Shown: positions 33,765 to 47,111 of the stretch, piece by piece | Numbering within the stretch: the stretch's first letter is position 1 | How the letters are laid out: the number at the start of each line of letters is the position of its first letter | Origin: Trochalopteron elliotii | Lineage: Eukaryota > Chordata > Aves > Passeriformes > Leiothrichidae | DNA length: 64,000 nucleotides | Assembly (NCBI GenBank): GCA_024734555.1 | Contig: JANPWX010000010.1 | Location: 2,572,777-2,636,776, forward strand | Direction of reading: 5' to 3' | Notes under the pieces: model-generated | Seen by the model: the letters and a program-made list of their open reading frames with translations, nothing else | Database searches by the model: none | What the model was told of the DNA's origin: nothing | Translations under genes and position numbers: made by a program

Positions 33765-35368
33765 TGTAGCGGTTTGAATGTCTACTCTCTTTTCCGTCTG
33801 GGAGATAGGATTTGCAAGAAAAAGGCAAAACAGGCCCAACTTAAGGTAACAGATAGTTTTATTAACACTAAGAAAAAGAAAAAAAAAAAAAAGAAACTTC
33901 TAAACCAACCCCTTCTCCTGCCACAAACTGTTCACCTTCCCACACAATATAGAGAGAAAACTATGAATTTCGGTCACTTGCAACCATTTAAACATAATCT
34001 TGAATCACTTTGGGCGAGGAGCCTCTCTGGAGTTTCATGGAGACATTTGTCACAAGAAAAAAACAGTCTGGTGGCTTTCAATGTCACAAATTCTGCAACC
34101 GCCCAGAATTTTTGCAGATTGTGCAGTCTCACCCATTAGCAGCGTTTCCCCTGGCTACTCATGGGCCTCAGCCTATTTGGGGTACCATTTATGAATGCTT
34201 CTTCTAGTATAAAACAAGGATTCTCTTCTTCTATCTCTCTCTAAAATTGTCTCTGTCTCAAAGGAAATAAAGACCTCCCTTCATCCCAGGAGCCGGGTCT
34301 TCAAATTACTTTCTCTCTACAATCACCTTAATCTCAAAACCTGAGACCTCTTTATTTCCACCCCAGGAGCCACGGGCTTACTCTATTCAAAATTCTCGAT
34401 TAGATCTTAATTATATCAGTACACAACTTTTGGCTAGAACTTACATTCCCCCCAAACAGCATTATATTACAAGAAATAGTCCATTTCTCCATGGTTTACA
34501 CCCAGAGAAATCCAGTCAAAAATGTCCACTTTCTCCATCCCTTCTTCCAGTAGTCTTTATCAGTTCTTTTGATGACTTTGTCTCATGCTGTCTCTCTATG
34601 TTTTAAATCACTCTGTCTTCCATGGAAGAGGGAAGGGTAAGTTTTAGAAACTTCATTTTGCCAGGAAAGAGTTAAATCTGCCCAGATCTGCAGTCGTCAT
34701 GTGATCTCTGCCAGGCAGTATGTTCTCCTGCCTGGGATCTCAGAGATGGGCTTTCCCCTTCTTCCTTTCTTCTCTGCCCAGGAATCACTGGAGGAGGGGG
34801 AACCCTGCCCACTCCTCGGTGATAATTGGGCCCATAGCTCTTATCAGGGACCGGGCTGGCAGCCCCTTCCCAGCTCAGCTGGCTTTAAAATTAGCTGATG
34901 TTAAGCGACAGCCTCCCCTTTCCCGCCAAGAGTCGGTGGAGCCTGGCCAGGCCTCGGCCTGCTCCCCCACCTATCAGGAGGAAGCGGAGGACACGCAGCT
35001 GGCCTGAGCCCAGAGGGACGTCCAGGCCCTGAGCCAACTTACCCCTCCCCCAGGAGGGGGAAGCAGTAGGGGCCTAGCCGGCCTGGCCGCTCCTCAGAGC
35101 AGCGGCTGGGGCCGGTTATTGACTGTCACTGGCTGGATGGAAAAGGACCAGTCACCTGGAATCCTCTGATTTTAAGCTGGGGTTTTCCAGAGGCATAATT
35201 AATTCTTTAATTGGTCAACCAAGCTGTCAACATCTGCCATAACTTCCTTAGAGAGGAAAAAAAACACCTCACATCTGTGCTAAACTACCAGTCTGGTATA
35301 TTTCCATTTTTAGTGAGCTTTCTTCAACCTCATGAGAATGAGCCTGCAGAACCCCAACTGACTGCAAA
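33765..35368 (-). mobile_element. ERVL-type LTR region, minus strand, left edge defined
   Basis: On the minus strand the block ends CAAACCGCTACA at 33765. AATAAAACTATCTG lies about 95 bp upstream, and typical R-U5 text follows (cctgttttgcctttttcttg). Upstream (higher coordinates) lies a GC-rich, CCTCCC-rich zone to about 35100, which may be U3 or a second LTR. The right edge was not found, and no target duplication was matched. It is unusually long for one LTR, so compound structure is likely. Confidence 0.45.
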
Positions 35369-35373
35369 AGCAT

Positions 35374-36122
35374 TGTCTTGGGTTGCAATGCATGATGTAA
35401 CCAAAAGTATGTATTCTGTTACCATCTGTTGAAACCAGTTGGGGAGATGTTTTTCTCTTCTATGACCCACTCCTTGTGACTTGGGGTGGGGGGAGGGGGC
35501 AGGTGTCTTCTGATAATGGGCCAGCTGTTAAAACCAGGTGGGGCAGTGTTTTTTATTTCTTCCACAACCTATCCTCCCTCCAGGGGGCTATCTTCTGCTA
35601 ATAGGCCACCACATGACTGATACAATTACATCATCCCATTGTGAGATGCTCCACCCAGTGGGAGGAGCCAAGCATTCCTACTGGGATAAAACCTGAGATT
35701 CAGAACACCAGGAAAGCCTGTTTTCCATTGGATTCCAAGAGGAAGACTGGACCCATCTCACCACCACTGGACCTTCACAGGAAAACTATACCCTTCTACA
35801 GGATCATCTCTGCTCCAACAGAACCACATCTGTCACTCCAGGAGGACTTAATTGGACTGCTACCAACACCCTGACCAACAGGATGTCAGGTTGTATTTTG
35901 ACTCTGGCAGTGGGGTTTTTTTTGTTTGTTTGCTTTTTTGTACTACTACATTTTTATTTTTAATATTCCTGGTAAAGGACTGTTATGCCTATTCCCATAT
36001 CTTTCTCTGAAAGCCTCTTAATTTCAAAATCATAATAATTTGGAGGGAGGGCGTTTACATTACCCATTCCAAGGGAGGCTCGGCTTTTCCCTGGCAAACA
36101 CGTGTCTTCCCAAACCAAGACA
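35374..36122 (+). mobile_element. Solo LTR, 5-bp TSD (ERVL-like family X)
   Basis: A 749-bp block begins TGTCTTGG and ends CCAAGACA, an 8-bp terminal inverted repeat. It is flanked by perfect agcat duplications at 35369-35373 and 36123-36127. It aligns over most of its length with 60546-61263: shared cues are catcccattgtgagatgctc, ccctgaccaacagg, ttttttgtactactacattt and ctggcaaa/ctggcaga near the end. A 5-bp duplication and TGTC..GACA ends fit ERVL-type LTRs. Confidence 0.9.
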
Positions 36123-36272
36123 AGCATTTATCTGATTATCAGTAAAAGCCTTATAACTTGGCAGTTACCTTGATTAGCAAAGGGCACTCAAGGAAATATG
36201 ATCATCAGCTTTTCCTAGAAATTTTGCTCTAGACTTCAGCAAGTTTGAGGTAAGCTGTGCACCACCAGATGA

Positions 36273-36745
36273 AGTTGCAAAGGATTCATAGAAGGGTTTG
36301 GGTTGGAATGGACCTTAAAGTCATAATCATTCCACCCCCCCGCCATGGGCAGGGACTCTTTTCACTAGATCAGGTTGCTCAGGGCCCCATCAACTTGGCC
36401 TTGAACACTTCCAGGGATGGGGCAGCCACACCTTCTCTGGGCAACTTGTTCTTGCGTCTCATCCCTCTCATAGAGAAGAATTTCTTACAATCTAAACATA
36501 CTCTTTTTCAGTTTGAAGCCATTCCCTCTTCTCTCATCACTATATGGCCTTGTAAAACGTCCCTCTCTCCCTTTCTTTTGAACCCCCTGTAGGTACTGGA
36601 AGGTTGCTCCAAGGTGTCCCTTGTCTGTCCTTCCTAAACAGTCTGTACCCTTCCATTCCAACATTCCAGTCATAGGATTCATCTCACCACATTTCTCTGA
36701 TGCCAATAAGATTATAGCCCTGTTAGTTCTCACAGTCATGCTAAT
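36273..36745 (-). mobile_element. CR1 LINE copy with internal deletion (endonuclease joined to 3' end)
   Basis: Minus strand: 36745-36630 encodes a CR1 endonuclease piece (GEMNPMTGMLEWKGTDCLGR aligning to the family's WWDESHDWNVGMEGYRLFRK). At about 36625 it passes directly into the CR1 3' portion (gcaaccttccagtacctaca onward) ending near 36273. The RT coding region normally between them, about 2 kb, is absent. The octamer tail is eroded. Confidence 0.82.
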
Positions 36746-39700
36746 GTAGTGTTAGTCATTATAGTACTTACAAATTTGAAGGCAGGCTGGTGCTCTCCCT
36801 TTTTATAAGTCTGTTTTAGGAGAAGATTAAAACCTTCATGAAATAAGATATGATGAAAAGTAAATAAAGCCCTTTATCAGCACTGCATACATTCTGCCTC
36901 CTTCTGTTTCCAGTGTACATCTGTAAAAGATCAAGTCCAATATCAGCACATTAAAAACAAGCTCCAAAGCCAACACAGACAGGCTGATCATTCAGATTGT
37001 CTGAATTTGTGGTCTTCAGTGACTTTTCATCTCAGCTTCAAGAGGTGGATTAACCCTAGTTGCTGCAGGATAGGGGCAGACCAGGTATCAACAGCCAGCA
37101 ACATCCCAGGGTAATATCCCAGGACAAGTGCAACCTAAGCATTTCTTAGGAAGAATGGATAAAGCTTGTGACAAAATTCCCCTCAGCAACATCTCAGCAT
37201 TCCAGCAGCTCTCACTCCAACAATTCACAGAGTCCATCTTTCCTTGTTTTTGACAAGCTAACAACATTGTATTATATTTGGCTATGTGACAGCATCTCTG
37301 GACTTACAGTGAAGCTCTGTGTACATCCAGTCAGGAGATGAATGGTACATAAAATGCCTTAAAGTCTCCTATGAACACACTACTGGTCCATGCAGCAGGT
37401 CTATCTGAGAAGCAGAGGAGAGCTTTGAAGGATCTTGGCACTCTAGATGGAAACTGACCAACAAAGTTATTTCTTTCAATCTGCAAACTTCTGGGTGTCA
37501 GAGAAAGCCCAGGATCTGTGGGGACAAGGAAAAAGCCTTGGCTTCTTGCAGCTGTCCCTGACTGGACTTCAGGGACTTCCTAATATCCTTGTCTTTCAGG
37601 ACAAATTATATCAATGATAGATAAAACAACACAGTGTGTGAACAGAGTAGAGATTACACTCCCCTAAAATACACTTCTGATCCAGATCAGCTCCATGATA
37701 TGTTTTGAGCTGTCCTCCACAGCTCCCACCCCGAAGCCCATTCTGCAATCCCTTCTCTAAAGCTTTCTTAAATCGCTCCTCATTTTGTTCTTCTATCAGG
37801 CCACAAGTTGAAGCTGCTTTCCTGATCAACAGGAAGTAACATTCCTCAATGATCCATTTTACTCTGGATTTAATTTAGGTTGATCTTCCAACAACTCCAA
37901 AGAGCTTAATCTTACAAGAGACTGCTCTGCCTCTCAGAATTTGGGTGAGGTCTGCTATGCCATCAAGCTTTCTTGCAAAAATTACATCACGATTTGTAGT
38001 TAAAATTTTTAATGACAACTGTTTCTTTGGCAAGGGAGAAATTACAGAATTAGAGAGATGAGCAATGTTTTCTTGTCTGTTATGGTGACAGAAACTGCAT
38101 AGGCTGAGCATTTGTATATCAGAATACAGTAAATTCCATACTGATTTACAATAAGTAAATCATTATCATTATTGCTACTTAGAGCACCTATGGATTTTGG
38201 AAACGTTATGCTCCCATACAGATAGACTATCAGTATATTTTGCAAGGAACTGGAGTTTGTGTGTGAAACATTTGACTTCAGGAAAGTCAGTGAAAGTTTT
38301 GGAGCATTTTTTTGCATAGCCAAGGTCTCCCCCACTTTCCTATTTCCATTATTATAGACTATGACAGCAACAGAGCCAGGCTAACTCCATATGCATATTA
38401 ATATGGGGCTGCCCTATGAAAGCATCACACAAATAGGAACATCCTGAAGAATTAGCCAGAAAGAAATGTTGTACTGCAGCGCCACAAAGTCCTTGAAGCA
38501 GCACTCAAAATAATTCAGTTGGGCTTCTTTTAGGGATTAAGAGCTCGCAGAGACTCTTTTGATAGCTAACTAGTACAGATTTCCAGAAATGTTAAGTCAT
38601 GTATCCTCTTGGTTTCTCAGCTTTTCTCACAACCAGCTGTCAAGAGCTCCCATCTCACAAGCACACTGAGAAACTAAACTGATTTTTCAAATATGTGCTG
38701 GTCACAGAACTGAAGGTATGTGTGCATGGCAAGTTAGTTCACATGAGCTGAAGATGAGCAACATGACTTTTTCCTCCATGAAAAGTGCCCACCACCTGCA
38801 CTCAGCTTGTGTCAACACAAATTCCACAGAGGTTGCGATTTCCTTTGTTGCAGCTTGTAGAGAGTTAATGGTTAAGCCAAGAAAGAACCACATTATTATG
38901 ATCACATCACATCTTTTAACATACCCTTTTAGGAGGCTGAGTATACATATTTGAAGGATTTTTTTTCAGACCATTAATTACAATGCCTTCCCAAAGAAAA
39001 CATTCTTGGGTGTTCCCCTCTAGAAATAGCTGGTATCTGAGGCAGTAAGAACAAGTTGCCTTGAATGAAGTTAAAGTTGAAACCAGTCCAACTAGACTAG
39101 ACAAAGGGTATATATTCATCCCCATTCTGAGTTAAAGTGGATTTTTTTTAACAACATAATAGGTTGAAAAGTCCTTGTTCTATAGCAAGGAAGTATCAAT
39201 GAATCAGAAATGCTAAATGCAAAATATTTCATTGAATTTATAAAGTAGGTTTCCTGTGCAACACATTAATTGTAAAATCTATATAAAGTCATATCAACTC
39301 ATGCAAGGCTGTTTGGGATTTTGAGCCCTTTTTTAAAATATTATGATATTTGGGAAAAAAAATCCAGTGTAAGAAGGATTAACACAATGGTTAAATACTT
39401 CTTTTAGGTGTTGTTTTACAGGTTTCTTCTTCTCTTCAGCCTTATGAGCACTTACGCTGGAAAAGCTGGATTATGATTTTGTTATTGTCCAGTCCCTCAG
39501 TGTTTTCCCTTTTCCCCAGAGTCCTATTATTTGCAATCAGTATCCATGAGAGAAACCCTTCAGTAAACCTATTGCTGAGAACATGCAGCTTTGACTCCTG
39601 CAAAGCTTTCCACAGGCATCACTCCCTCCTGCTGAGCTCAGGAAGGAGACATAGTCAATGGAAAGATTAATGTTTCAAGAGATTTTTTTTGAAAAAAGGA

Positions 39701-41361
39701 ATGAGGTAAGATATTGGCCAACATTTTGTATCTGTTTTGGTTTAACAATTAAGATAAACCAAATAAAGGCTTATGGCACCATATGCTTAAAATAAAGAAA
39801 TTCGCATTAACAAAACTTGATAAAATTTCAACTGGGAAAGCATATCCGTTGCTATCACTGCATTTTATGCATGCAGATACAGACAGATGTCATCAGTGGC
39901 TGAAGCTATGCTGTGTCAAAGACTAAAATATTAAGTAACTAACTTTCGTTAGATTTCAGGGATGTAGCCAAGGCAAGTCTTTCTGGGAAGTTATTTTACA
40001 ACATCTTATAATGAAGGTAAGATGTCCCCTTTTCTGTCTTCCTACTAATAATGCTTTAGAAGGATTAAATCCTCTGTAACTCAAACACTGAACTATGCTA
40101 TGAATTTGATGGCAAGCCTGGCTCCAAATGCAGTGGTTTTGTACCTCAATGTGATACCATCTCTTTTGTAACTCTGGCTTTAGGATTTCACAGCATTGGC
40201 TTTGTCCTGCCATTAAAGAGATGCTATGGGTTTCTAGACATCTGACAGCCTCTTGAAAGTCAATTTGTGGTTGTTAATGCCAGTTTCACTATAGCTTCTC
40301 CTCACAGTATTAGCAAAAAGGACAGCAACACGTGAGGCACGGCATTTCCAGTGGCCCATGAAAGGGAAGCGATGGGGAGCTTTACAGGGTGTTAATAGCC
40401 ATCCTGGATTTCCACTTGGCAGGATGTGGACATAAACAGATGAATTTATTTGTATGTGGGGCAAAAATCACTGAGAGGTGGACTGGCTTAAGATTCCCTG
40501 TAAGAACATAAAAATAAATTGGTGCCTTTGATCTATCCCTTAGACTTACTCAGTTGTTTTACTTACTGTATTTCAACACTTTCACATTAATTCTCCATAC
40601 TGTTGTTTAGCTACTCCCATCTACTACACTTTATTTTTTAGGGATGAATTGAAACCAACATCTCTGCCTCTTCCCCTGCCTATAAAATAAATCCACAAAT
40701 TTAAAAAAAAATATATATATAAGCAGTTATAACTGCGTTTTACCTATCACATCCTTTCTGTTCTGCAAAAAGACACTGCCATTTCCAAGGCTGGGGTAAC
40801 CCTGTATTCGGTTTCTTTTATGATAAGAATTCATGTTTGTAAAATTTACCACAAGATCCATTTTGCTTTTTGCCAAAGGAATTTGTTCTATGATACAAGC
40901 TGTCTTTTATTTTAAGCTGTATTTCTTGTTCACACACTATGAAGTAAACTTAAAATGGAAGAGTATAACTGGATGCAATGATTCTGCTGAGCTTAGTAGA
41001 GAGGCCAAAAAAGCCCTACAGTAAGAAGCAAGATTGACCAAATCACTTTAAAAAGTCAAGCAGATGATTATGAAAAAGTTATTTTAGTTTGAAATTATCC
41101 TTCAGTCTCTTTCCAGGCCATGTTTGGCTATTCAGTGTTTCATTTTCACATATCACCAAGTGCATTATTTATATTTTGTGCCTTTTAACATTACCCACAC
41201 AGCTCATGTAGGACACCATGTAACACCAACACAAAAGAGAATAGGAGAAAATTCTGCATCTCAGGAGAAGAATCATGGGAGACAGGAAATCCCATTCACT
41301 CTTGCTCACCAGAAAGCCCTCTGGGAAAGGTTCAGCTAACAGCCCCGTAAAAAACAGGTCA
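36746..41361. other. Long unrecognised stretch
   Basis: No host exon, CR1 or ERV coding was recognised in about 4.6 kb. The longest frames are under 100 codons with no domain character. It could be unique intergenic DNA. Confidence 0.5.
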
Positions 41362-41606
41362 TGTAACTAATAGAGATCAGGTTGTATGGCTGGCATGTGC
41401 TTGCCTCATGGGTGAGACAGTGATTGGTAGAGGAGACGCATGGACACCACATGATCAGAGAGCTGATTGGGTAATGGGACACATGAATAGTGACACTGCA
41501 GTGGCAGGCAGCCAATGAGTGCTTGTTTGGGTTTGGTTTGTTACAATAAAGGATCTTCTTCAGGGCAAGGAAGGAGGTCCATCTGTCTTTGTCCCCCATT
41601 CCTACA
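41362..41606 (+). mobile_element. Probable short solo LTR
   Basis: TGTAACTAAT start, CCTACA end, CAAT-like motifs (gattggtaga, gccaatgagt), AATAAAGG at about 41546 and 55 bp downstream. Length is 245 bp. The flanks (ggtca, aagaa) do not match, so an edge may be wrong. Confidence 0.6.
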
Positions 41607-42249
41607 AAGAATGTCTCAAAATAGCAAGAAATACATTTACATGCATGCAGACTCCTCTTGATCCCACAGGCACATGCACCCAGAGCACCTATTGAGGTCT
41701 AGGGTTGGATGCATGCCCCATTTTCATCCCACATCCTTCATGTGCATTAGATTCCAGTGTAGATTCCTGAGAAGGGTCTAATGTGTTCATGAGGAAAAAA
41801 AGATCAACCCCTCTGTGCTCCATTGCCACAACCCCTCATTTTCATTGAGTGAAGCTGCAGAGTACAGCTGTACCACATATTGACATAATTCTAAATTGTC
41901 TCTAGTTAAAAATATACTAACACATGAAAGTCAGAGAATGTCCTCCTATTGTCACCTTCCACAAAAAAAATTAATCAAAATAAAATAAGAGGAGCTCATA
42001 ATGCTGGAGTGGCAGAAGCAGAGTTTTGCCGACAATAAGAATATGTCAAATGGATTAATATGAAATATAAGTACATTTAATGTAGCACTGTGCTACACAT
42101 AATAAAAGATAAGGCAAATCAGCCATTAATTAGCCATATTCCATCATTATTGAAGATAGCATCTAGAATCAAACAAAGCCTGGGTTGATGACTCAACAGT
42201 TTATCAAAATAAGCATTACATATGCCACACTCAGTTTCTGCCCTGTTCT
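41607..42249. other. Unrecognised stretch
   Basis: Nothing recognisable was seen before the CR1. Confidence 0.5.
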
Positions 42250-44642
42250 TTGAAAACTTAGAATCCTCCTAGGGAACTTCAACCACCCTGATACTTGTTG
42301 GAAGGACAGCATGTCCTGACACACACACAGAGGGAGTTCCTGCAGATTACTGAAGATAACTTTTTGATGCAAATGGTGGAGGAGCTAACAAGAAAAGGTA
42401 TTTTGTTGAACCTTGTACTAACGCACTAGGAGGGACTGGTTGAAGACATGAAGGTTGGGGGCAGCCATGAGATGGTGGAGCTCAGGACCCTGCATGGAGG
42501 AAGCAAAGGAGTAAGCAGGATAAGAACCCTAAACTTCTGGAGAACCAACTTCAGCCTCTCCAGGGACGTCCTTAGAGGAATCCCATGGGATAGAAGAGAA
42601 GGGAGTTCTAGAATTGGTCACATTTAAGCACCACTCCCTTCAAATTCAAAACCAGTGTATCCCCATGATGAAGAAATCAGACAAAGAGCACAGGACACCT
42701 GTGTGGATGATCACGAAGCTGCTGGTAAATCTCAAATGCAAGAAAGAAATGTATGGGCTGTGGAAAAAGAGACAGGCCACATGGGAGGACCATAAGAACA
42801 TTGTCAGAGTATGCAGGGATGTGACAAATAAGGCCAATGCCCACTTGGAATCAAGTCTGGCAAAGAACATCACAGATAAAAAGGGATTCCACAAGTATAT
42901 CAGCAGCAAAAGGAAGATTAGGGAAAATGTGAGGCCACTGCTAAATTAGATGTGTGTCCTGGTAATGGAAAACACAGAGAAGGTGGAATTACTGAATGCC
43001 TTCTGTGTCTCAGTCTTCACTGCTGAGGATGTCCCTTGGGAGCCACAGACCTCAGAGGTAAGAGCAGGCCAGAGAAAGAAAGGCTCCCCTCTGGTTGTAG
43101 AGAGCCAGTTTAGAGATTGTCTAGGCAGACTAAACACCATGGGCCCTGATGGGATGCACCCATGGGTGCTGAGGGAGCTGGCAGATGTAGTTCTGCTGCT
43201 CTCCATCATCTTTGAAAAATCATATAGAACAGAAGAGATAGCCGATGATCAGAGAAAGGCAAATATCACTCCCATCTTCAAAAAAGGGCAAGAAGAAGAC
43301 CTGGGAAACTACCATCCAGTCAGCCTTACCTCCATCCCTGGAAAGGCAAGGGATGCATGGTCATTCAAGAAGTTACCAACAAGCACGTAGACGAAAAGGT
43401 CATCAGGAGTAGTCAGCATGGATTCACCAAGGGGAAATCATGCCTGACCAATCTAATAGCCTTCTATGATGCCATGGCAGGATGGTCAACAAGGGGAGAG
43501 CAGTGATCTTGTCTACATTGACTTCAGCAAGGTTTTTGACATTGTCTCCCATAACACCCTTATAGGTAAGCTCAGGAAATGTGGGTTGCATGAATGGACA
43601 GCAAGGTGGATCAAGAACTAGCTGAATCGCAGAGCTCAAAAGGCTGTGATCAGCAGAGCAGAATCCAGTTCTAACTACTACAGTTGCAAGCCTGCAGTTA
43701 GTGGCATTCCCCAGGGATCAGTACTAGTCCAGTCTTATCCAACTTGTCCATCAGTATCCTGGAGGAAGTGATAGAATATTCCCCTTACCAAGTTTGCTGA
43801 TGGTACAAAACTGGGGCAAGTGGCTGATACACCTGAACACTGTGCTGTCTTTCCAGGAGCCTTGATAATCTGGAGAGATGGGCAGAGAGAAGCCAAATGA
43901 GGTTCAACAAGGGCATGTGTGGGATCTTCCACTGGGGAGGGGTAACTCTCAGTACCAGCACAGGCTGGGGCTGACCTGCTGGAGACCAGTTCTGCAATGA
44001 AGGACTTCAGAGTATTTGTGAGTGACAAGCTGAACATAAGCCAGCAGTGCCCTTATGGTCAGGACGGCAAAGATATCCTGGGGTGCATCAAGAAGAATGT
44101 GGCCAGCAGGTCAGTGGAAGGGATCCTCCTCCTCTATTTGGCCCAAGTGAGGCCATATCTGGTGTGCTGTGTCCAGTTCTGGGCTCCTCAGTACCAGAAA
44201 GACAAGGAGATACTGGACACAGGTCCAGCAGAGGCCATGAAGATGATGAGGAGTCTGGAAGCGTCTCTCTTATGAGCAGAGACTGTGGGAACTGGGCCTC
44301 TTTGGAGAAGACTGAAAGGGGATCTCATTCATGCATATAAATATCTCAAATGTTGATGCCAAGAGGTTGATGCCAGACTCCTTTCAGTGGTGACCAGCAA
44401 CAGGATGAGGAACAATGGCCATAAACCAAAACACAAGAAGTTTCACCTCAACATGAGAAAGAACTTCTTTCTGTGGAGGGTGGCAGAGCACTGTAACAAG
44501 CTACACAGGGAAGCTGTGGACTCTCTATAACCAGAGACATTCCAAACCCACTTGGACAATTTATTGTGTTATCTGTTCAAGGAGACCTTGCTTTGGCGGG
44601 GGGTTTGGACTGGACAATCTGCAAAGGTCTGATTCTGTGATT
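42250..44642 (+). mobile_element. CR1 LINE, 5'-truncated, about 2.4 kb
   Basis: Plus strand. It begins inside the endonuclease (GNFNHPDTCWKDS-like, about 42270) and runs through RT and the 3' UTR to ggtctgattctgtgattcc near 44642. Landmarks in order: LWKKRQATWEDHKNIVRVCR, KKGFHKYISSKRK, GPDGMHPWVLRELADV, ANITPIFKKGQEEDLGNYHP, then GFTKGKSCLTNL-like text near 43430, DFSKVFDIVSH-like near 43520, SGIPQGSVL-like near 43700, and [16 protein letters not shown] near 44150. It is the largest CR1 in the window. Confidence 0.93.
42600..44330 (+). pseudogene. CR1 ORF2 (endonuclease C-terminus and reverse transcriptase), broken
   Basis: ORF2 of CR1 encodes an endonuclease and RT that copy the LINE RNA at its target site. 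Open pieces at 42614-42949 and 42950-43390 share one frame and are separated by a single TAG (42947-42949). They carry the linker and the RT N-terminus (KANITPIFKKG, NYHPVSLTSIPGK). After about 43370 the frame is lost by an indel, and the palm motifs (SKVFDIVSH and GIPQGSV) appear in other frames. The catalytic FADD-like block near 43795 (kfADGTKLGQ) is recognisable. Several indels make the copy inactive. Confidence 0.9.
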
Positions 44643-45183
44643 CCAGATAGCAAACCTCACCATTTCCTTTCCATCAACTGGAAGCTTGGCAGCAAATAAA
44701 ACAGTAGCATTCATTCCTGAGTGAAGAGTCATACCAAGGTTAAGGGATACAATCACAATGCTGCCAAAGCCTGATCTTAGGAGCATTCAAAAGGAGGCTT
44801 TTATCTTTAGAAATACATCTGTCCTGCAAGATGTATTGAGTTCATCTAAATTAATCTCCTGCTTTCAATCTCCTTCTAGAAGATCCAGCCTCTAAGATTA
44901 TTTTGAGTAATTTCTTATTTTGGATATAATGTGTCATTTTCTTTAATGGCTGTCCTACTAAAGGGTGGGTCCTTCTTCTAGGCACTTGCAATTCCAAGTT
45001 TTCTTTAACATTTAATGGTGCTTTCAGCATAATCCAATATTTCCTCTTTTTTCCAAAGATGTATTTGCAGTGGGCAGGTGAACATGAAGCTCAGATTCAA
45101 AGACGTGATGTAGCAGAGTTTTTGAAGATAGTGAATATTTGGACTGTGAGTGAATCACCTAGCCTGGGCCTCAGATGAAGGCC
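44643..45183. other. Unrecognised stretch
   Basis: Nothing recognisable was seen. Confidence 0.5.
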
Positions 45184-45515
45184 TGTAAGGCCTCAGTGGC
45201 GCAGGTGGAAATTCTTAGCCAAGTGTGGCACAGTTAGAAATTAGTAGTTAAGGTGTCAGGGAAAGATAATAAGGTTGTGAAGGTCACTGAATAGAATTGT
45301 TAGTGAGCACGTGATAGCCACCTTAAGAGTGAGTGGAATAAAGTGTGTTTTCATACTTGCCTCTGCTGTATGCCAATGAAAAGCTACTGTAATTGTAAAC
45401 TATATAGAAATGTATATAAGCAGCCATCTTAGCTGAATAAAAGCAGAATGTAGTTGTTTACCACATTGGCTTGATCTGCGTTCTCTCTATATACTCCAAC
45501 TTCCTTTTTATCTCA
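45184..45515 (+). mobile_element. Solo LTR, 4-bp TSD
   Basis: A 332-bp block starts TGTAAGGCC and ends TTATCTCA, with ggcc duplicated at 45180-45183 and 45516-45519. A TATA-like tatataagc lies at about 45413 and AATAAAAGC at about 45437. Duplications of 4 bp are typical of gammaretroviral-type (class I) integrases. Confidence 0.75.
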
Positions 45516-46335
45516 GGCCAACCCTGGCAATAACGTGATGATTGGACAGAAAGAAAATTAGGGAGGCCTTCCACAGTGCCACGTCAACATACTTCAAATA
45601 AATACTTGAGTCTCATTAAGGTTTGTTTCCCTGCATAGAGAATGGCTCAGACCAGTTCCTACTGAAGTCCTTAAATCTCTCAGCAGCATTACTGGCTGTT
45701 TCACTTTCAAATAGCACATCAGGAAGTACATTTAATTAACACATCATACCAGCTTTGCATTTAGAAAATCTTGAAACCACCCTCCAGATGCATCATTAGA
45801 ACTGAAGCCATGTAACAATTCTCTAACCAGGGTTTGGGTAAAGAGCTACTCCAAAAACCAAACTGCAAACTTGTGCTATGCACTTACTCAGACAAACAAG
45901 TAGAGTTGGAACTTTTCTTTTAGAGAAGAAGAGATTTTTTTCCTCCAGTTATATTGAAGAATCCTTAGTTTTTATCCAAGCATAGAATACAGTCTCACAA
46001 TACTCATCTATTTTAAATTAGCCGTGATTACCAGCACCATGTACACACACCATTTGATGAGTTTATTCCCATGTATTGAAGCACTCCTGTGGTCATTTGC
46101 ATTACAGTGGTTTTTTTTGTCACTTTTACGAAGTCACAAAATATTTTGATATATAATTTTTAGAAGTGAAATCTCTGTACTTAAACATTTTAACTTCACA
46201 CACTGTGCTGATTTTGGCTGGATTTGGATTTTCTTCATGCTATCCAAGACTTACATCCCAAATTTGTGTATTGCAGCAGTCATTTTAGAGTTCCTCTCCG
46301 AACAAACAGCTGCTTTCCAAGAATGGAAGAAAAAA
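45516..46335. other. Unrecognised stretch
   Basis: Nothing recognisable was seen. Confidence 0.5.
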
Positions 46336-46531
46336 TACAGAATCACAGAATTAACTAGGTTGGAAAAGACCTTTGAGATCATCAAGTCCAACCTATAACC
46401 TAACACCACTTTATCAACTAAACCATGGCACTAAGTGCCACATCCAATCTTATTTTAAACACCTCCAGGGATGGTGACTCCATCACCTCCCTGGGCAGCC
46501 CATTCCAGTGCCGAAATACAGTCTTAAAGTA
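46336..46531 (-). mobile_element. CR1 LINE 3' end
   Basis: The plus strand reads cagaatcacagaattaacta, ttggaaaagacctttgagat, catcaagtccaacc and ccctgggcagcccattccag, the complement of a CR1 3' end. About 195 bp. Confidence 0.9.
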
Positions 46532-47106
46532 ATCAGTCTGGTACTTCTGAGGTGTTACAGTAGCAAGAGGTCTGGCTAGTTATAAGATAATTTATACTGA
46601 GAACATCTGGCATCTGTAACAAAGCATTTGTATTTCTCCTAAATGATCTTCTAATTAGATCTCATTCTTACATGAAATACAATTCAATACGCAAAAATTA
46701 AATTAATCCCGCTGAATACTAGTTGACACAAAGGTATGTTATATTTGCCTATGGGTTTTCCCAATACCTCTGAGGGTCCAGCCCTTGCAGAGAAGTGGCT
46801 CATATCAATTAGTGAGACAGTCTGATTGAGTGTCTTGAAAAATCAAAAAGGTTTTAATAAAGAAAGAAAATAATACAAAACCAAAGGCAAAGCCGAACAC
46901 AGTATAGAGACAAGTCTTCTACTTGCTACAACACCTTGAAAAGCCCTGAGTTTCTTTGTTCTTACTCTTTAGTACTCAATAGTTTAGGTGGGCTATTTGG
47001 CTCTTTATAGTGGTGTGTTTTTCAGTTTTATTTGTTAATGGTTTGTTCTATGTACCCCTAAGTTCTTTCCCATATGGTTTGTTCCCTGTTACAGTTATTT
47101 GTCAAT
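46532..47106. other. Unrecognised stretch
   Basis: Nothing nameable; a minus-strand TTTATTAAAACC lies near 46850. Confidence 0.45.
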
Positions 47107-47111
47107 CATTA

